From contig DBXL01000179.1 in NCBI GenBank assembly GCA_002309275.1, forward strand, positions 1 through 12,543: DNA of 12,543 bases, given 5' to 3'. Positions within the stretch are counted from its first letter, which is position 1, and every line of letters starts with the position of its first letter. The notes beneath the pieces were generated by a model. That model searched no databases. It saw nothing but the letters and a program-made list of their open reading frames with translations, and was not told the origin of the DNA. Origin of the DNA: Ruminococcaceae bacterium UBA1213 (GTDB lineage Bacteria > Bacillota > Clostridia > Oscillospirales > Acutalibacteraceae). This document shows positions 1-6,414 of the stretch, in pieces. The translations under genes were made by a program, and so were the position numbers.

Positions 1-518
1 TTGTCTATATCGGGAAAAATATTTTTTTCCTGTATCTCCGCCACAGGCGTTGTCGTGTTCAGCGAACACAAAGAACCCAATGTAGTAGTTACAAAATAAT
101 ATCCCCTCTCAGCCACATCTATTGTAACTTCATCATTTTCTGCCTTCTGATATAAATAAACAGCGTATTCGGGAATATTCTCTTTCAGAAACTCCGCCAG
201 CTCCTCTGCACTGAAATCCTCATCTGCCTCCACAATGTCAAATTCTTCATTCCCCTCACGAAATATAAGACCATTTTCCATATTTTGAAGCACATGATAC
301 CATACAGAATCTTTTCTTATCGCATATATATATTTCCCGTCACCGTCAACGGCATAGTCAAATATTTTATATGCACTGTAGGTCTGTTCGGCAACGGCAT
401 TTTTGATAACTATACTGTAATGTTCCATTCCCCTTTGCGCCCGTTCCTGCCCGACAGCCTGCACAGGAAATGACATGAACAGCAAAACAGCACACAGCAT
501 AATATATATTTTTTTCAT
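1..518 (-). CDS. Secreted isopeptide-forming pilin-like (SpaA/FctA-type) surface protein, N-terminal part
   Basis: The frame is open from an ATG at 518 to the window edge (172 residues visible), so the C-terminus is missing. Residues 1-21 are a signal peptide (MKK start, hydrophobic core, cleavage probably after VQA). The mature part resembles the first domain of Gram-positive backbone pilins: the YSAYKIFDY motif (residues 48-55, with Lys51 placed like the pilin/isopeptide lysine), then a strand-rich region, then GYYFVTTTLGSLCSLNTTTPVAEI (139-162), which recalls the 'GYYLVTT' end of the N-terminal pilin domain and precedes the E-K-N linker. In known family members such proteins are sortase-polymerised fimbrial subunits; the LPXTG and any sortase would lie outside the window. 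The Shine-Dalgarno GGGGGAG sits 6 nt before the ATG. It is transcribed divergently from ireB. Family assignment is from motif recognition only. Confidence 0.8.
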   Translation of the reverse strand, partial: MKKIYIMLCAVLLFMSFPVQAVGQERAQRGMEHYSIVIKNAVAEQTYSAYKIFDYAVDGDGKYIYAIRKDSVWYHVLQNMENGLIFREGNEEFDIVEADEDFSAEELAEFLKENIPEYAVYLYQKAENDEVTIDVAERGYYFVTTTLGSLCSLNTTTPVAEIQEKNIFPDID

Positions 519-590
519 TCACATCTCCCCCGCAAAGAAAATTGCCAAAAAATGTACAATATTCCAAGAATTTTAAATATCCTTTCTGTT

Positions 591-618
591 ATAATAACAT
601 AAAAATGCTTTCAGTCAA
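591..618 (-). promoter_or_regulatory. Putative sigma-A promoter of the pilin-like gene
   Basis: On the minus strand, TTGACT (613-618) is followed after 16 nt by TATTAT (591-596), with a TGn extended -10 element directly upstream. The predicted start near 584 would give a leader of about 65 nt before the ATG at 518. Confidence 0.55.
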
Positions 619-691
619 TATTTTTTGTACTAAATTAGCACTTTTCACAATACAGCATATGGTATATCCTACATAATTGTAAAAATGACAG

Positions 692-724
692 ATTTTTATA
701 TCATTTTTATATCATTTTTGTATT
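692..724. repeat. Three tandem 11-bp T-tract units
   Basis: The units are ATTTTTATATC (692-702), an exact copy (703-713) and a degenerate third copy ATTTTTGTATT (714-724). T-tracts spaced 11 bp apart are close to one helical turn and would be expected to bend DNA. The array lies between the divergent promoters. Confidence 0.75.
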
Positions 725-797
725 TTTTGAACCCGAAACTGTAACTTTTTCTGTAATCGGCTTTTATACTTTTCACATAAAAATTAATCAAAAAATC

Positions 798-826
798 TTG
801 ATAATCAATCCAAATTGATATATAAT
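798..826 (+). promoter_or_regulatory. Sigma-A promoter P1 upstream of ireB
   Basis: TTGATA (798-803), a 17-nt spacer and a perfect TATAAT (821-826). The predicted start near 833 gives a leader of about 120 nt before the ireB ATG, long enough to hold regulatory structure. Confidence 0.75.
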
Positions 827-868
827 GATAGTCAGGACGTAAAACAAGTTTCTAAGCTGTACAAAATT

Positions 869-883
869 TTTACCATAGGTAAA
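869..883. promoter_or_regulatory. Small inverted repeat in the ireB leader
   Basis: TTTACC-ATA-GGTAAA is a 6-bp perfect dyad with a 3-bp centre. It lies between promoters P1 and P2. It could be an operator or a short hairpin; the sequence alone does not decide, and AT-rich DNA makes a chance dyad possible. Confidence 0.3.
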
Positions 884-893
884 TATAAAACTG

Positions 894-922
894 TTGTGTT
901 TTTTCCGCACTTGTGGTAGTAT
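894..922 (+). promoter_or_regulatory. Second promoter P2 upstream of ireB
   Basis: TTGTGT (894-899), a 17-nt spacer and TAGTAT (917-922), with a TGG extended -10 element. The predicted start near 929 would give a leader of about 26 nt. It is weaker by consensus than P1. Confidence 0.45.
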
Positions 923-954
923 TATTTCATGCAATTTTTTGGGAGGTGCTTTTA

Positions 955-1206
955 ATGAAAGACAATCAGCCGACAATGATATTTTCTATTTCCGACAGCC
1001 ACGAAGAAAGTGTAAAAACTATCATAAAAACCGTTTACAATGCCCTCGAGGAAAAGGGCTACAATCCCATCAGCCAGATAGTAGGATATATTCTTTCGGA
1101 AGATCCGACTTATATAACTACTCACAACAATGCAAGGGCTCTTATCCGTAAAATTGAGAGAGATGACCTGCTCGAAATACTTCTTAAAAACTATATACAA
1201 TCATGA
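955..1206 (+). CDS. ireB: IreB family regulatory phosphoprotein (YrzL/UPF0297)
   Basis: This 83-residue protein matches the small cytosolic IreB/YrzL family along its whole length. The diagnostic block is [20 protein letters not shown] (32-51), followed by the [10 protein letters not shown] segment and a charged C-terminal helix ([17 protein letters not shown]). In Enterococcus, IreB is a substrate of the PASTA-type Ser/Thr kinase IreK and modulates intrinsic cephalosporin resistance; Thr7 here aligns with one of the phosphorylated threonines known there, while the Thr4 position is Asn. The ATG at 955 is chosen over an upstream GTG at 913 because GGGAGGT (941-947) lies 7 nt before it and the family is about 80-90 residues. 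In many Firmicutes the next gene is ruvX; here it is an unrelated small protein. The family call is firm; the kinase link in this organism is inferred. Confidence 0.93.
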   Translation: MKDNQPTMIFSISDSHEESVKTIIKTVYNALEEKGYNPISQIVGYILSEDPTYITTHNNARALIRKIERDDLLEILLKNYIQS

Positions 1207-1221
1207 AAAGGAGAGAGAATA

Positions 1222-1500
1222 ATGGCAGAAGAATTTTTGCAGTATCAAAATAAACCGCTTGTCAGATGCGGTGATGTGATTTACTACGGGGATATGAATG
1301 ATAAATGCGTTGCAAAGCTCACTATCAAGTCAAAAGTAAAGGTCGGTGACATGGATTTTGCAGACAGAGTCTTTATTCAGATTCTCAGCACGGACTTTTC
1401 CGACCCCAAAAAACTCGTTATCCAAAAAGGTGAACAGACAGGACTGTTTTCAGCGATTGATACGGCTTATGTATGGCTTAAAAAGGCTCTGAAAACGTGA
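1222..1500 (+). CDS. Conserved-looking small protein of unknown function
   Basis: A 92-residue, cytosolic-looking protein with no signal peptide or membrane segment. It starts 15 bp after ireB behind a strong AAAGGAGAG site (1207-1214), so the two are probably co-transcribed. The N-terminal half is strand-rich (PLVRCGDVIYYGDMNDKCVAKL), the middle holds a repeated KxKV pattern, and the C-terminus is an amphipathic helix (AYVWLKKALKT). It contains only two cysteines (16 and 29). I recall similar short proteins beside ireB in other Clostridia, but I cannot name a domain family and assign no function. Confidence 0.8.
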   Translation: MAEEFLQYQNKPLVRCGDVIYYGDMNDKCVAKLTIKSKVKVGDMDFADRVFIQILSTDFSDPKKLVIQKGEQTGLFSAIDTAYVWLKKALKT

Positions 1501-1519
1501 TGAATTATTTTTTACTCTC

Positions 1520-1548
1520 TTGCAAAAAATACAATTATGTATTATAAT
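1520..1548 (+). promoter_or_regulatory. Sigma-A promoter for the DUF1858-trmK-nif3 operon
   Basis: TTGCAA (1520-1525), a 17-nt spacer and perfect TATAAT (1543-1548). The predicted start near 1555 gives a short leader of about 28 nt before the ATG at 1583. This separates the ireB pair from the downstream operon, although no terminator is seen between them. Confidence 0.75.
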
Positions 1549-1582
1549 GTTTCTATCTTAATTAAAGAAAGGGTTTTTTAAA

Positions 1583-1786
1583 ATGGCACAGATTACAAAA
1601 GATACGATTATAGGCGATATTCTCGATATTGACGAGACTACTGCACCGATTTTTCTTTCCATCGGTATGCACTGCCTGGGCTGTCCTGCCTCAAGGGGCG
1701 AAACCGTTGAACAGGCCTGCATGGTTCACGGTGTAGATGTTGACGCTCTTTTAAAGGCTGTCAATGAGCATATCAAAGACAAATAA
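1583..1786 (+). CDS. DUF1858 / hybrid-cluster-associated redox disulfide protein
   Basis: A 67-residue stand-alone DUF1858-type protein. It begins with the typical ITKDTIIGDILDIDETTAPIFLSIGMHC segment and carries the redox-like CLGC motif (Cys31-Cys34), followed by ASRGETVEQAC and a C-terminal helix DVDALLKAVNEH. Proteins of this family occur next to hybrid-cluster (prismane) proteins and in many anaerobes; the cysteine pair suggests redox or metal binding, but the biochemical role is not established. It starts behind AAAGGG (1568-1573) with 9-nt spacing. trmK begins 18 bp after its stop, so it is probably the first gene of that operon. The family call is firm; the function is unknown. Confidence 0.88.
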   Translation: MAQITKDTIIGDILDIDETTAPIFLSIGMHCLGCPASRGETVEQACMVHGVDVDALLKAVNEHIKDK

Positions 1787-1804
1787 TATAGGAGAGTGTT
1801 GTTG

Positions 1805-2488
1805 ATGTTCAGACTTGATGAAAGGCTTGCCCTCTGTGCAGAATTTGTGCGTGAGGGTGCAAAGCTTGCAGATGTCGGAACAGATCATGCTTATCTTCCT
1901 GTATGGCTTGCGTGCAGCGGCAGAATTTCCTCAGCCGTTGCGTGTGATGTCAGAGTCAAACCGCTTGAGAATGCCAAAGCCAATATCACCAAATACCATG
2001 CCGGAACCATTGTTTCTACGGCACTTTCTGACGGTCTGGACAGTATTTCTCCCGACCTTGCAGATGATGTTGTTTTTGCAGGAATGGGCGGAGAGCTTAT
2101 TACAAAAATCATCATGCGGACGCAATGGCTGCGTGACGGGAATAAACGGCTCATTCTTCAGCCGATGTCCCGTGCAGACACGTTGCGTCTGTTTTTATGC
2201 GAAAACGGCTTTCATATACAGGAAGAAAAAGCCTGCATTTCTGCCGGCAAAAGTTATTCTGTCATGCTGTGCGTGTATGACGGCATGAAAAGAACTTGCA
2301 GTGATGTTTTCCAATACATCGGACTGCTTGAAAATGACCATTCCTATGAATCCAAAAGATATATATATGTCATCAATGAAAAGCTCAAAAAAAAGTTAAA
2401 AGGCTTTGACCAAAACTCAGACGAATATAAAAACCTTTATCAAACAGTATCACATCTTGACATTCTTTCAGAGGGGGTTACTTTATGA
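1805..2488 (+). CDS. trmK: tRNA (adenine(22)-N1)-methyltransferase, TrmK family
   Basis: This 227-residue class I SAM-dependent methyltransferase matches TrmK (B. subtilis YqfN), which makes m1A22 in tRNAs. Visible motifs: SAM-binding motif I LADVGTDHAYLP (21-32), the acidic end of strand 2 at ACDVR (46-50), the family-specific FAGMGGELI (91-99), and LILQPM (116-121). The C-terminal part (about 180-220) is the charged, coiled-coil-like tail seen in the family. The ATG at 1805 is chosen over an in-frame GTG at 1796 because GGAGAG (1791-1796) overlaps that GTG and lies 8 nt before the ATG. The stop overlaps the next start as ATGA. The trmK-nif3 pairing is a common Firmicutes arrangement and supports the call. 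Confidence 0.93.
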   Translation: MFRLDERLALCAEFVREGAKLADVGTDHAYLPVWLACSGRISSAVACDVRVKPLENAKANITKYHAGTIVSTALSDGLDSISPDLADDVVFAGMGGELITKIIMRTQWLRDGNKRLILQPMSRADTLRLFLCENGFHIQEEKACISAGKSYSVMLCVYDGMKRTCSDVFQYIGLLENDHSYESKRYIYVINEKLKKKLKGFDQNSDEYKNLYQTVSHLDILSEGVTL

Positions 2489-3243
2489 CAACTGCCAAAA
2501 ATATATATGATTTTATCAACGGCTTTGCACCGTTTGAAACGCAAATGCACTTTGACAATGCAGGCTTACTTATCGGAAGTGAAAACACTCTTTCCCATAC
2601 AGTCATACTTTCCCTTGACCTGACATCTGATGTGATAAAAGAGGCTGTTCAAAAAAATGCCAAAATCATTATTACCCATCACCCTGTCATATTCAATCCT
2701 CTTAAATCCATTTCAAGTGAAAGTGCCGTTTTCAAGTGCATACAAAATAATATCACCGTCATATCTGCACATACCAATCTCGATATTGCAAAAAACGGTG
2801 TCAATGAAGCCCTTGCAGACTATGCAGGCGTGACGGCTGACGAGTATTTCAATGATGACTGCATGATTTTCGGACATCTTGAAAAGCCTGCCGAATGCAA
2901 AACTCTTGCCGATTCCCTTAAAAGAAACATAAGCGGTCTGCGTTACACCGATACGGGCATGATACAAAAAATAGCTGTTTCGTGCGGTGCAGGCGGGGGA
3001 AATATTTTTCTTGCCAAAAAATGCGGTGCTGACGGCTTTATTACAGGCGAGATAAAACACCATGAAATTATTTTTGCCAATGAAAACAATATCGCTGTAT
3101 TTGATTTAGGACACTTCAATTCCGAAAATCTCATTATTCCCCGACTTTCCAAAATGCTGTCGGATAATTTCCCCGATACAGCTTTTCTTCCGTCTGAAAC
3201 TTTTTCCGATAAACTCATCTATGTCAAAGGAGAATTTCAATGA
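2485..3243 (+). CDS. Nif3-like dinuclear metal center protein (YqfO/YbgI family)
   Basis: A 252-residue Nif3 (DUF34/NIF3) family protein, which in known structures forms a hexameric ring with a two-metal site. Candidate ligands are in the expected order: THHP (His65, His66), AHTNLD (His96, Asp100) and DLGHFNSE (His210, Glu214). The N-terminal HFDNAGLLIGS is the family's 'DNxGL' motif. At 252 residues it is the short form like E. coli YbgI; B. subtilis YqfO (about 370 residues) carries an extra PII-like insert that is absent here. The ATG overlaps the trmK stop (ATGA), and its own stop overlaps the next start the same way, so the three genes are translationally coupled. The substrate is not firmly known; a GTP cyclohydrolase I-type name is often propagated but unsupported. 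Confidence 0.93.
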   Translation: MTTAKNIYDFINGFAPFETQMHFDNAGLLIGSENTLSHTVILSLDLTSDVIKEAVQKNAKIIITHHPVIFNPLKSISSESAVFKCIQNNITVISAHTNLDIAKNGVNEALADYAGVTADEYFNDDCMIFGHLEKPAECKTLADSLKRNISGLRYTDTGMIQKIAVSCGAGGGNIFLAKKCGADGFITGEIKHHEIIFANENNIAVFDLGHFNSENLIIPRLSKMLSDNFPDTAFLPSETFSDKLIYVKGEFQ

Positions 3244-3764
3244 AATACTGTTCAAAGTGCAAAAAAGTCCATAGCAACACCGAAATTCAAAACTGTCCTG
3301 TCTGCAGGAGAAAGCTGATTGAAAATCCCAACGGCTTTTCTCCCGTGAATCTCATCACCGCCAACGGCTTTGAATTGGAAAGAATCAAATCTGCATTGAT
3401 GGATTCAAAGATACCCTTTTCCGTGAAAGAGGAAAAATATGATACAGGCTTGCAGATACTCAATACCGCACCGCCTGAAAACTGTTCCTTTCTCATACCC
3501 CTCAGCCACTATGATAAAGCTGTTGAAACTCTTATCGGCATAGGGGCTTTAAGTGCAGAAGCCGTTGAGGAAATTGACAAGGCGGATAAAGAATATCTTG
3601 AAAAAGCCCGTGAACAAGAAAAAAAAGACGAACTTCCCGAAGGGAAAGCCCGTCTTATCAGAATCATTTCATTGATAGGATTTCTTGCCGTTTTAGTGGC
3701 ATTTTCATTTTTAGTTGACTATCTTCTGTCATTCCTCACACCGCTTTTAGGCTGGTCGTCATAA
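3240..3764 (+). CDS. Zinc-ribbon membrane protein with DUF2007-like middle domain
   Basis: A 174-residue protein with three parts. Residues 1-25 are a zinc ribbon with CxxC pairs at Cys4/Cys7 and Cys19/Cys22. Residues about 35-105 (ELERIKSALMDSKIPF onward) resemble a DUF2007-type domain, a small fold named putative signal transducing. A charged linker (about 110-138) leads to a C-terminal hydrophobic stretch (about 140-170) that can form one or two membrane helices. It probably sits on the inner face of the membrane with the ribbon in the cytosol. Its ATG overlaps the nif3 stop, so it is the last gene of the operon. The stop lies 6 bp inside the 3' end of the convergent epsG-like gene. The domain calls are tentative; no function is assigned. 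Confidence 0.82.
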   Translation: MKYCSKCKKVHSNTEIQNCPVCRRKLIENPNGFSPVNLITANGFELERIKSALMDSKIPFSVKEEKYDTGLQILNTAPPENCSFLIPLSHYDKAVETLIGIGALSAEAVEEIDKADKEYLEKAREQEKKDELPEGKARLIRIISLIGFLAVLVAFSFLVDYLLSFLTPLLGWSS

Positions 3765-4916
3765 TTTAATGATATTGCGGATAATCTGCACTCCGTCAAA
3801 GCGTACCCATATATCATACGGCATAACTCCGTGTGCATTTTCAAAAAGTCCGTAGTAAAAATGGAAATACGACAATACAAGCACTCCTATCAAAAAGCCC
3901 CTTGCAAGCATTTTTCTCTGTTTTTCAGACGTGAGAACAATGCTTTTTCCATTTGCCAGAGTCGTATTGATACCCTTTGCTTCAAGCGAACGGTATATCA
4001 CAGGCACCAACAGCACTATAAAAATAACAAAATAATAGGAAAGTCTTTCAAGAATGCTGTGCTTTGACATGGCGACCATGAGTATAGTACATATCAGACA
4101 GAGATTAATAAGATATTTATTTTCATTGGTGATATTGATAGTACCGAATTTTACAAGAATAAATGCCGTTGCCGTGACAGCGAGAGGAAGTATGGCATAT
4201 ATAAAAGAAAGTCCCTCTGTCAGAAACTGTGTATTTTCATATTCCTCATGGTAGAAATTAGTAATTATAGCAATAAATCCCTCTGAGGACATATAAAACC
4301 ACAATATAAAATAGCCATATACAATCAATTCTTTCATTTTCGGCTGCATTTTCACAAGAAAATACACGGGTAAAACAAATATTACAGTCTGATGGAATAC
4401 TGACGCAAAAAGTATGGTTATCAAATACCAGACAAACTTATTTCTTTTAATAAAAGACCATGCCAGCATCATCAGTGATACAGCTATCATTTGCCTTAAA
4501 AAGTTCATCTCCATGAAGTAGATGAAAAGATTGACATAAAGAATCGTGGAAAGTGCAGGCATATCAGAATTTTTTCCGATAAAGACCGCCGCAGGCACGA
4601 TTGCTGTTACACTCAGAAAAACAATATACCATATATAATTCGGCAGTACCATTCCCAACAGTTTCGTCAGCACGACAAAGCCTATTTCCCAATCCCTGTA
4701 GGTAAGACTTGTAAAGCCCTCTGCATTCATCTGTTGAAAGCCTATGGTGTACATATTATAGTCATAGCCTACCTGAGTTCTGAGTGCCATGACAAGAAAA
4801 AGCTGTGTGAATGCCACTATCACAAAACATATTTTTTTGTTTTTGGAGGGCTTCCTGATACAGAACAGCCACGCCCACAGTATTAAAAGCAGATTATTGA
4901 AAGTATAAAACAGCAA
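3759..4916 (-). CDS. EpsG family multispanning membrane protein (putative exopolysaccharide polymerase)
   Basis: A 385-residue polytopic protein with about ten hydrophobic segments. It carries EpsG-family hallmarks: RTQVGYDYNMY (46-56, Arg and Tyr/Asp pattern of the first external loop), FLRQMIAVSL (139-148) and the VFHQT motif around His175. EpsG proteins are Wzy-like and are thought to polymerise exopolysaccharide repeat units at the membrane. It is the last gene of the glycan operon, separated from the sugar transferase by 85 bp, the largest gap in the operon. The start is a TTG at 4916 preceded by AAAAGGAG (4927-4934) at 10-nt spacing; no in-frame ATG lies nearby, so expression may be modest. 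Its 3' end overlaps the convergent zinc-ribbon gene. The family call is good; the precise role is inferred. Confidence 0.85.
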   Translation of the reverse strand: MLFYTFNNLLLILWAWLFCIRKPSKNKKICFVIVAFTQLFLVMALRTQVGYDYNMYTIGFQQMNAEGFTSLTYRDWEIGFVVLTKLLGMVLPNYIWYIVFLSVTAIVPAAVFIGKNSDMPALSTILYVNLFIYFMEMNFLRQMIAVSLMMLAWSFIKRNKFVWYLITILFASVFHQTVIFVLPVYFLVKMQPKMKELIVYGYFILWFYMSSEGFIAIITNFYHEEYENTQFLTEGLSFIYAILPLAVTATAFILVKFGTINITNENKYLINLCLICTILMVAMSKHSILERLSYYFVIFIVLLVPVIYRSLEAKGINTTLANGKSIVLTSEKQRKMLARGFLIGVLVLSYFHFYYGLFENAHGVMPYDIWVRFDGVQIIRNIIKL

Positions 4917-4978
4917 AATTTAACAGCTCCTTTTCTTAACCGCAACCACAGACCAAAAAATGAATCTGCCGTTCCCTG

Positions 4979-4999
4979 TAATTGCTCATTGCTAATTGA
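4979..4999. repeat. Three 7-bp tandem units
   Basis: TAATTGC (4979-4985), TCATTGC (4986-4992) and TAATTGA (4993-4999) are degenerate copies of one 7-bp unit in the gap between the sugar transferase and the EpsG-like gene. The unit differs from that at 11209-11229, but the period is the same. Confidence 0.55.
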
Positions 5000-5001
5000 A
5001 A

Positions 5002-6396
5002 TCACCTTGCGTTTTTTGAAAACACGGCTTTTAACAGCGTTTTAAACAGTATTTTTATATCAAAGCCGATAGACCAGTTTTCTATGTAATAAATATCATG
5101 CTTAATTCTGTCCTCTATGGAGGTATCGCCTCCCCGCAGGTCGTTGACCTGTGCCCAGCCCGTGATACCCGGTTTGACATAGTGCTTGACCATGTACAGC
5201 GGAACGGATTTTCTGAACTGCTCCACATAATATGGTATTTCCGGTCTTGGTCCTACAAGGCTCATATCCCCTTTCAGCACGTTGAACAGCTGGGGCAGTT
5301 CATCTATACTGAATTTCCGTATGAATAAACCCACCTTTGTACACCTTTCATCATTCTTTGCCGTCATGGAAATATCCCCTTCGGTTTCCACCCTCATGGA
5401 ACGGAATTTATACATGATAAACGGCTTATTGGAAAGCCCTACACGCTCCTGCTTGAAAATGATATTTCCCTTTGAAGTGGCTTTGATGGCAACTGCCGTT
5501 ATCAGCATGACGGGTGAAAAAAATATCAGCATTAAAATAGATACCACTATATCAAGAAATCTTTTTATAAACCTGTTGAAAGTGCTTTCAAGAGGCACTT
5601 TCCTGATACTCAAAAGAGGCATACCGTCAAAACTGGAAATATATATCCTTGAGGAAAAGCCTGCAAACATATTCGGCAGAATTGAAAATTTAATCCCCCA
5701 ATTTTCACATATCGCAATGAGATGTGACAGAGAGGGCTGAAGTCTGTCCGAAAGCATTATCACGGCTTCATCAGGCGGAGAGTTTTTGAAAAAAGCAGAT
5801 ATTTTCTTGTAATTGCCCAGATACGCTATCTTTACGGCGGAATCGGGCGCTGATGCAAAATAGCCTGAAAGCTCATATCCCATATCCGTTGAAGTCTGTA
5901 TTTTTTTGATAAAATTCTCCGTACAGTTATTCACGCCGATGATAGCAATATATTTTTTATTGTATCCCCGACTTCGCATATATTTCAATATATTTCTCAA
6001 ACACGCTCTGTAAACAATCGCAAGGAACGTGTTGAAAATATAATAAAAAAGTATGAATACCTGAAATTTAAACAGGCTTTGACCAAAAATGGCTACTGCT
6101 ATCTGCACGATACAGAAAAATAAACTCGCTTTCAGAACATTGACCGCCTCAACTATGAATTTAGTCGAGCGGTAGGAACGGTATAAGTCAAAGGCATAGT
6201 TGAAAATGATCTGACACAAAGCCATTACCGCCATAAATACAGCAGGTATTTTTATATCCGTGACATACCCGTAAAGTTCATTACTGCTTGATATGGCACT
6301 GTATAAAATATATGACAGCGTACAGCTTGACACGCTTATCATTATATCCATTGCAACGTGAACTGCATTCAGCTTGCTTTGATTCTGCTTTATCAA
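5002..6396 (-). CDS. Polyprenyl-phosphate sugar-1-phosphate transferase (bacterial sugar transferase, WbaP/CpsE type)
   Basis: A 464-residue membrane enzyme that starts glycan assembly by moving a sugar-1-phosphate from a UDP-sugar to undecaprenyl phosphate on the inner membrane face. The N-terminal part (about 1-135) has four hydrophobic segments; about 145-250 is a Rossmann-like CoA_binding_3 domain (YIAIIGVNNCTENF); a re-entrant or membrane helix at about 278-305 precedes the catalytic domain. Signature motifs are intact: KFRSM (330-334), the catalytic DE pair in DELPQL (365-370), VGPRP (381-385) and PGITGWAQVN (409-418). The start is TTG at 6396 with GGTGAGGG just upstream, 18 bp after the cytidylyltransferase stop; the next in-frame ATG (residue 16) has no ribosome site. 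The sugar (glucose, galactose or GlcNAc/QuiNAc type) cannot be told from sequence. Confidence 0.93.
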   Translation of the reverse strand: MIKQNQSKLNAVHVAMDIMISVSSCTLSYILYSAISSSNELYGYVTDIKIPAVFMAVMALCQIIFNYAFDLYRSYRSTKFIVEAVNVLKASLFFCIVQIAVAIFGQSLFKFQVFILFYYIFNTFLAIVYRACLRNILKYMRSRGYNKKYIAIIGVNNCTENFIKKIQTSTDMGYELSGYFASAPDSAVKIAYLGNYKKISAFFKNSPPDEAVIMLSDRLQPSLSHLIAICENWGIKFSILPNMFAGFSSRIYISSFDGMPLLSIRKVPLESTFNRFIKRFLDIVVSILMLIFFSPVMLITAVAIKATSKGNIIFKQERVGLSNKPFIMYKFRSMRVETEGDISMTAKNDERCTKVGLFIRKFSIDELPQLFNVLKGDMSLVGPRPEIPYYVEQFRKSVPLYMVKHYVKPGITGWAQVNDLRGGDTSIEDRIKHDIYYIENWSIGFDIKILFKTLLKAVFSKNAR

Positions 6397-6414
6397 CTCG
6401 CCCTCACCGCCTGT

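Larger units (their letters stand above)
519..954. other. Divergent AT-rich intergenic region
   Basis: This 436-bp region separates the leftward pilin-like gene from the rightward ireB gene. I see no credible coding frame in it. It holds a leftward promoter (591-618), an 11-bp tandem T-tract repeat (692-724), a rightward promoter (798-826), a 6-bp dyad (869-883) and a second rightward promoter (894-922). No riboswitch class could be matched. Confidence 0.7.

Noticed and set aside
367..567. Open frame on the minus strand overlapping the pilin-like gene
   Set aside because: It is an out-of-frame shadow; the 1-518 frame has the ribosome site, signal peptide and family motifs.
814..866. Purine-riboswitch-like words (ATATAAT, then AAGTTTCTA) in the ireB leader
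   Set aside because: The P2 stem that must join them cannot form, since the bases between do not pair; ATATAAT is better explained as the -10 element, and ireB is not a purine gene.
913..954. Upstream GTG start adding 14 residues to IreB
   Set aside because: The added residues are not family-like, and the strong GGGAGGT site lies inside them, serving the ATG at 955.
3735..3800. Possible bidirectional terminator between the convergent operons
   Set aside because: Only a 4-bp dyad around the stop codons could be found, too weak for a terminator.
5282..5740. 152-residue plus-strand frame opposite the sugar transferase
   Set aside because: It mirrors a well-conserved catalytic domain on the other strand, with no ribosome site or recognisable protein features.
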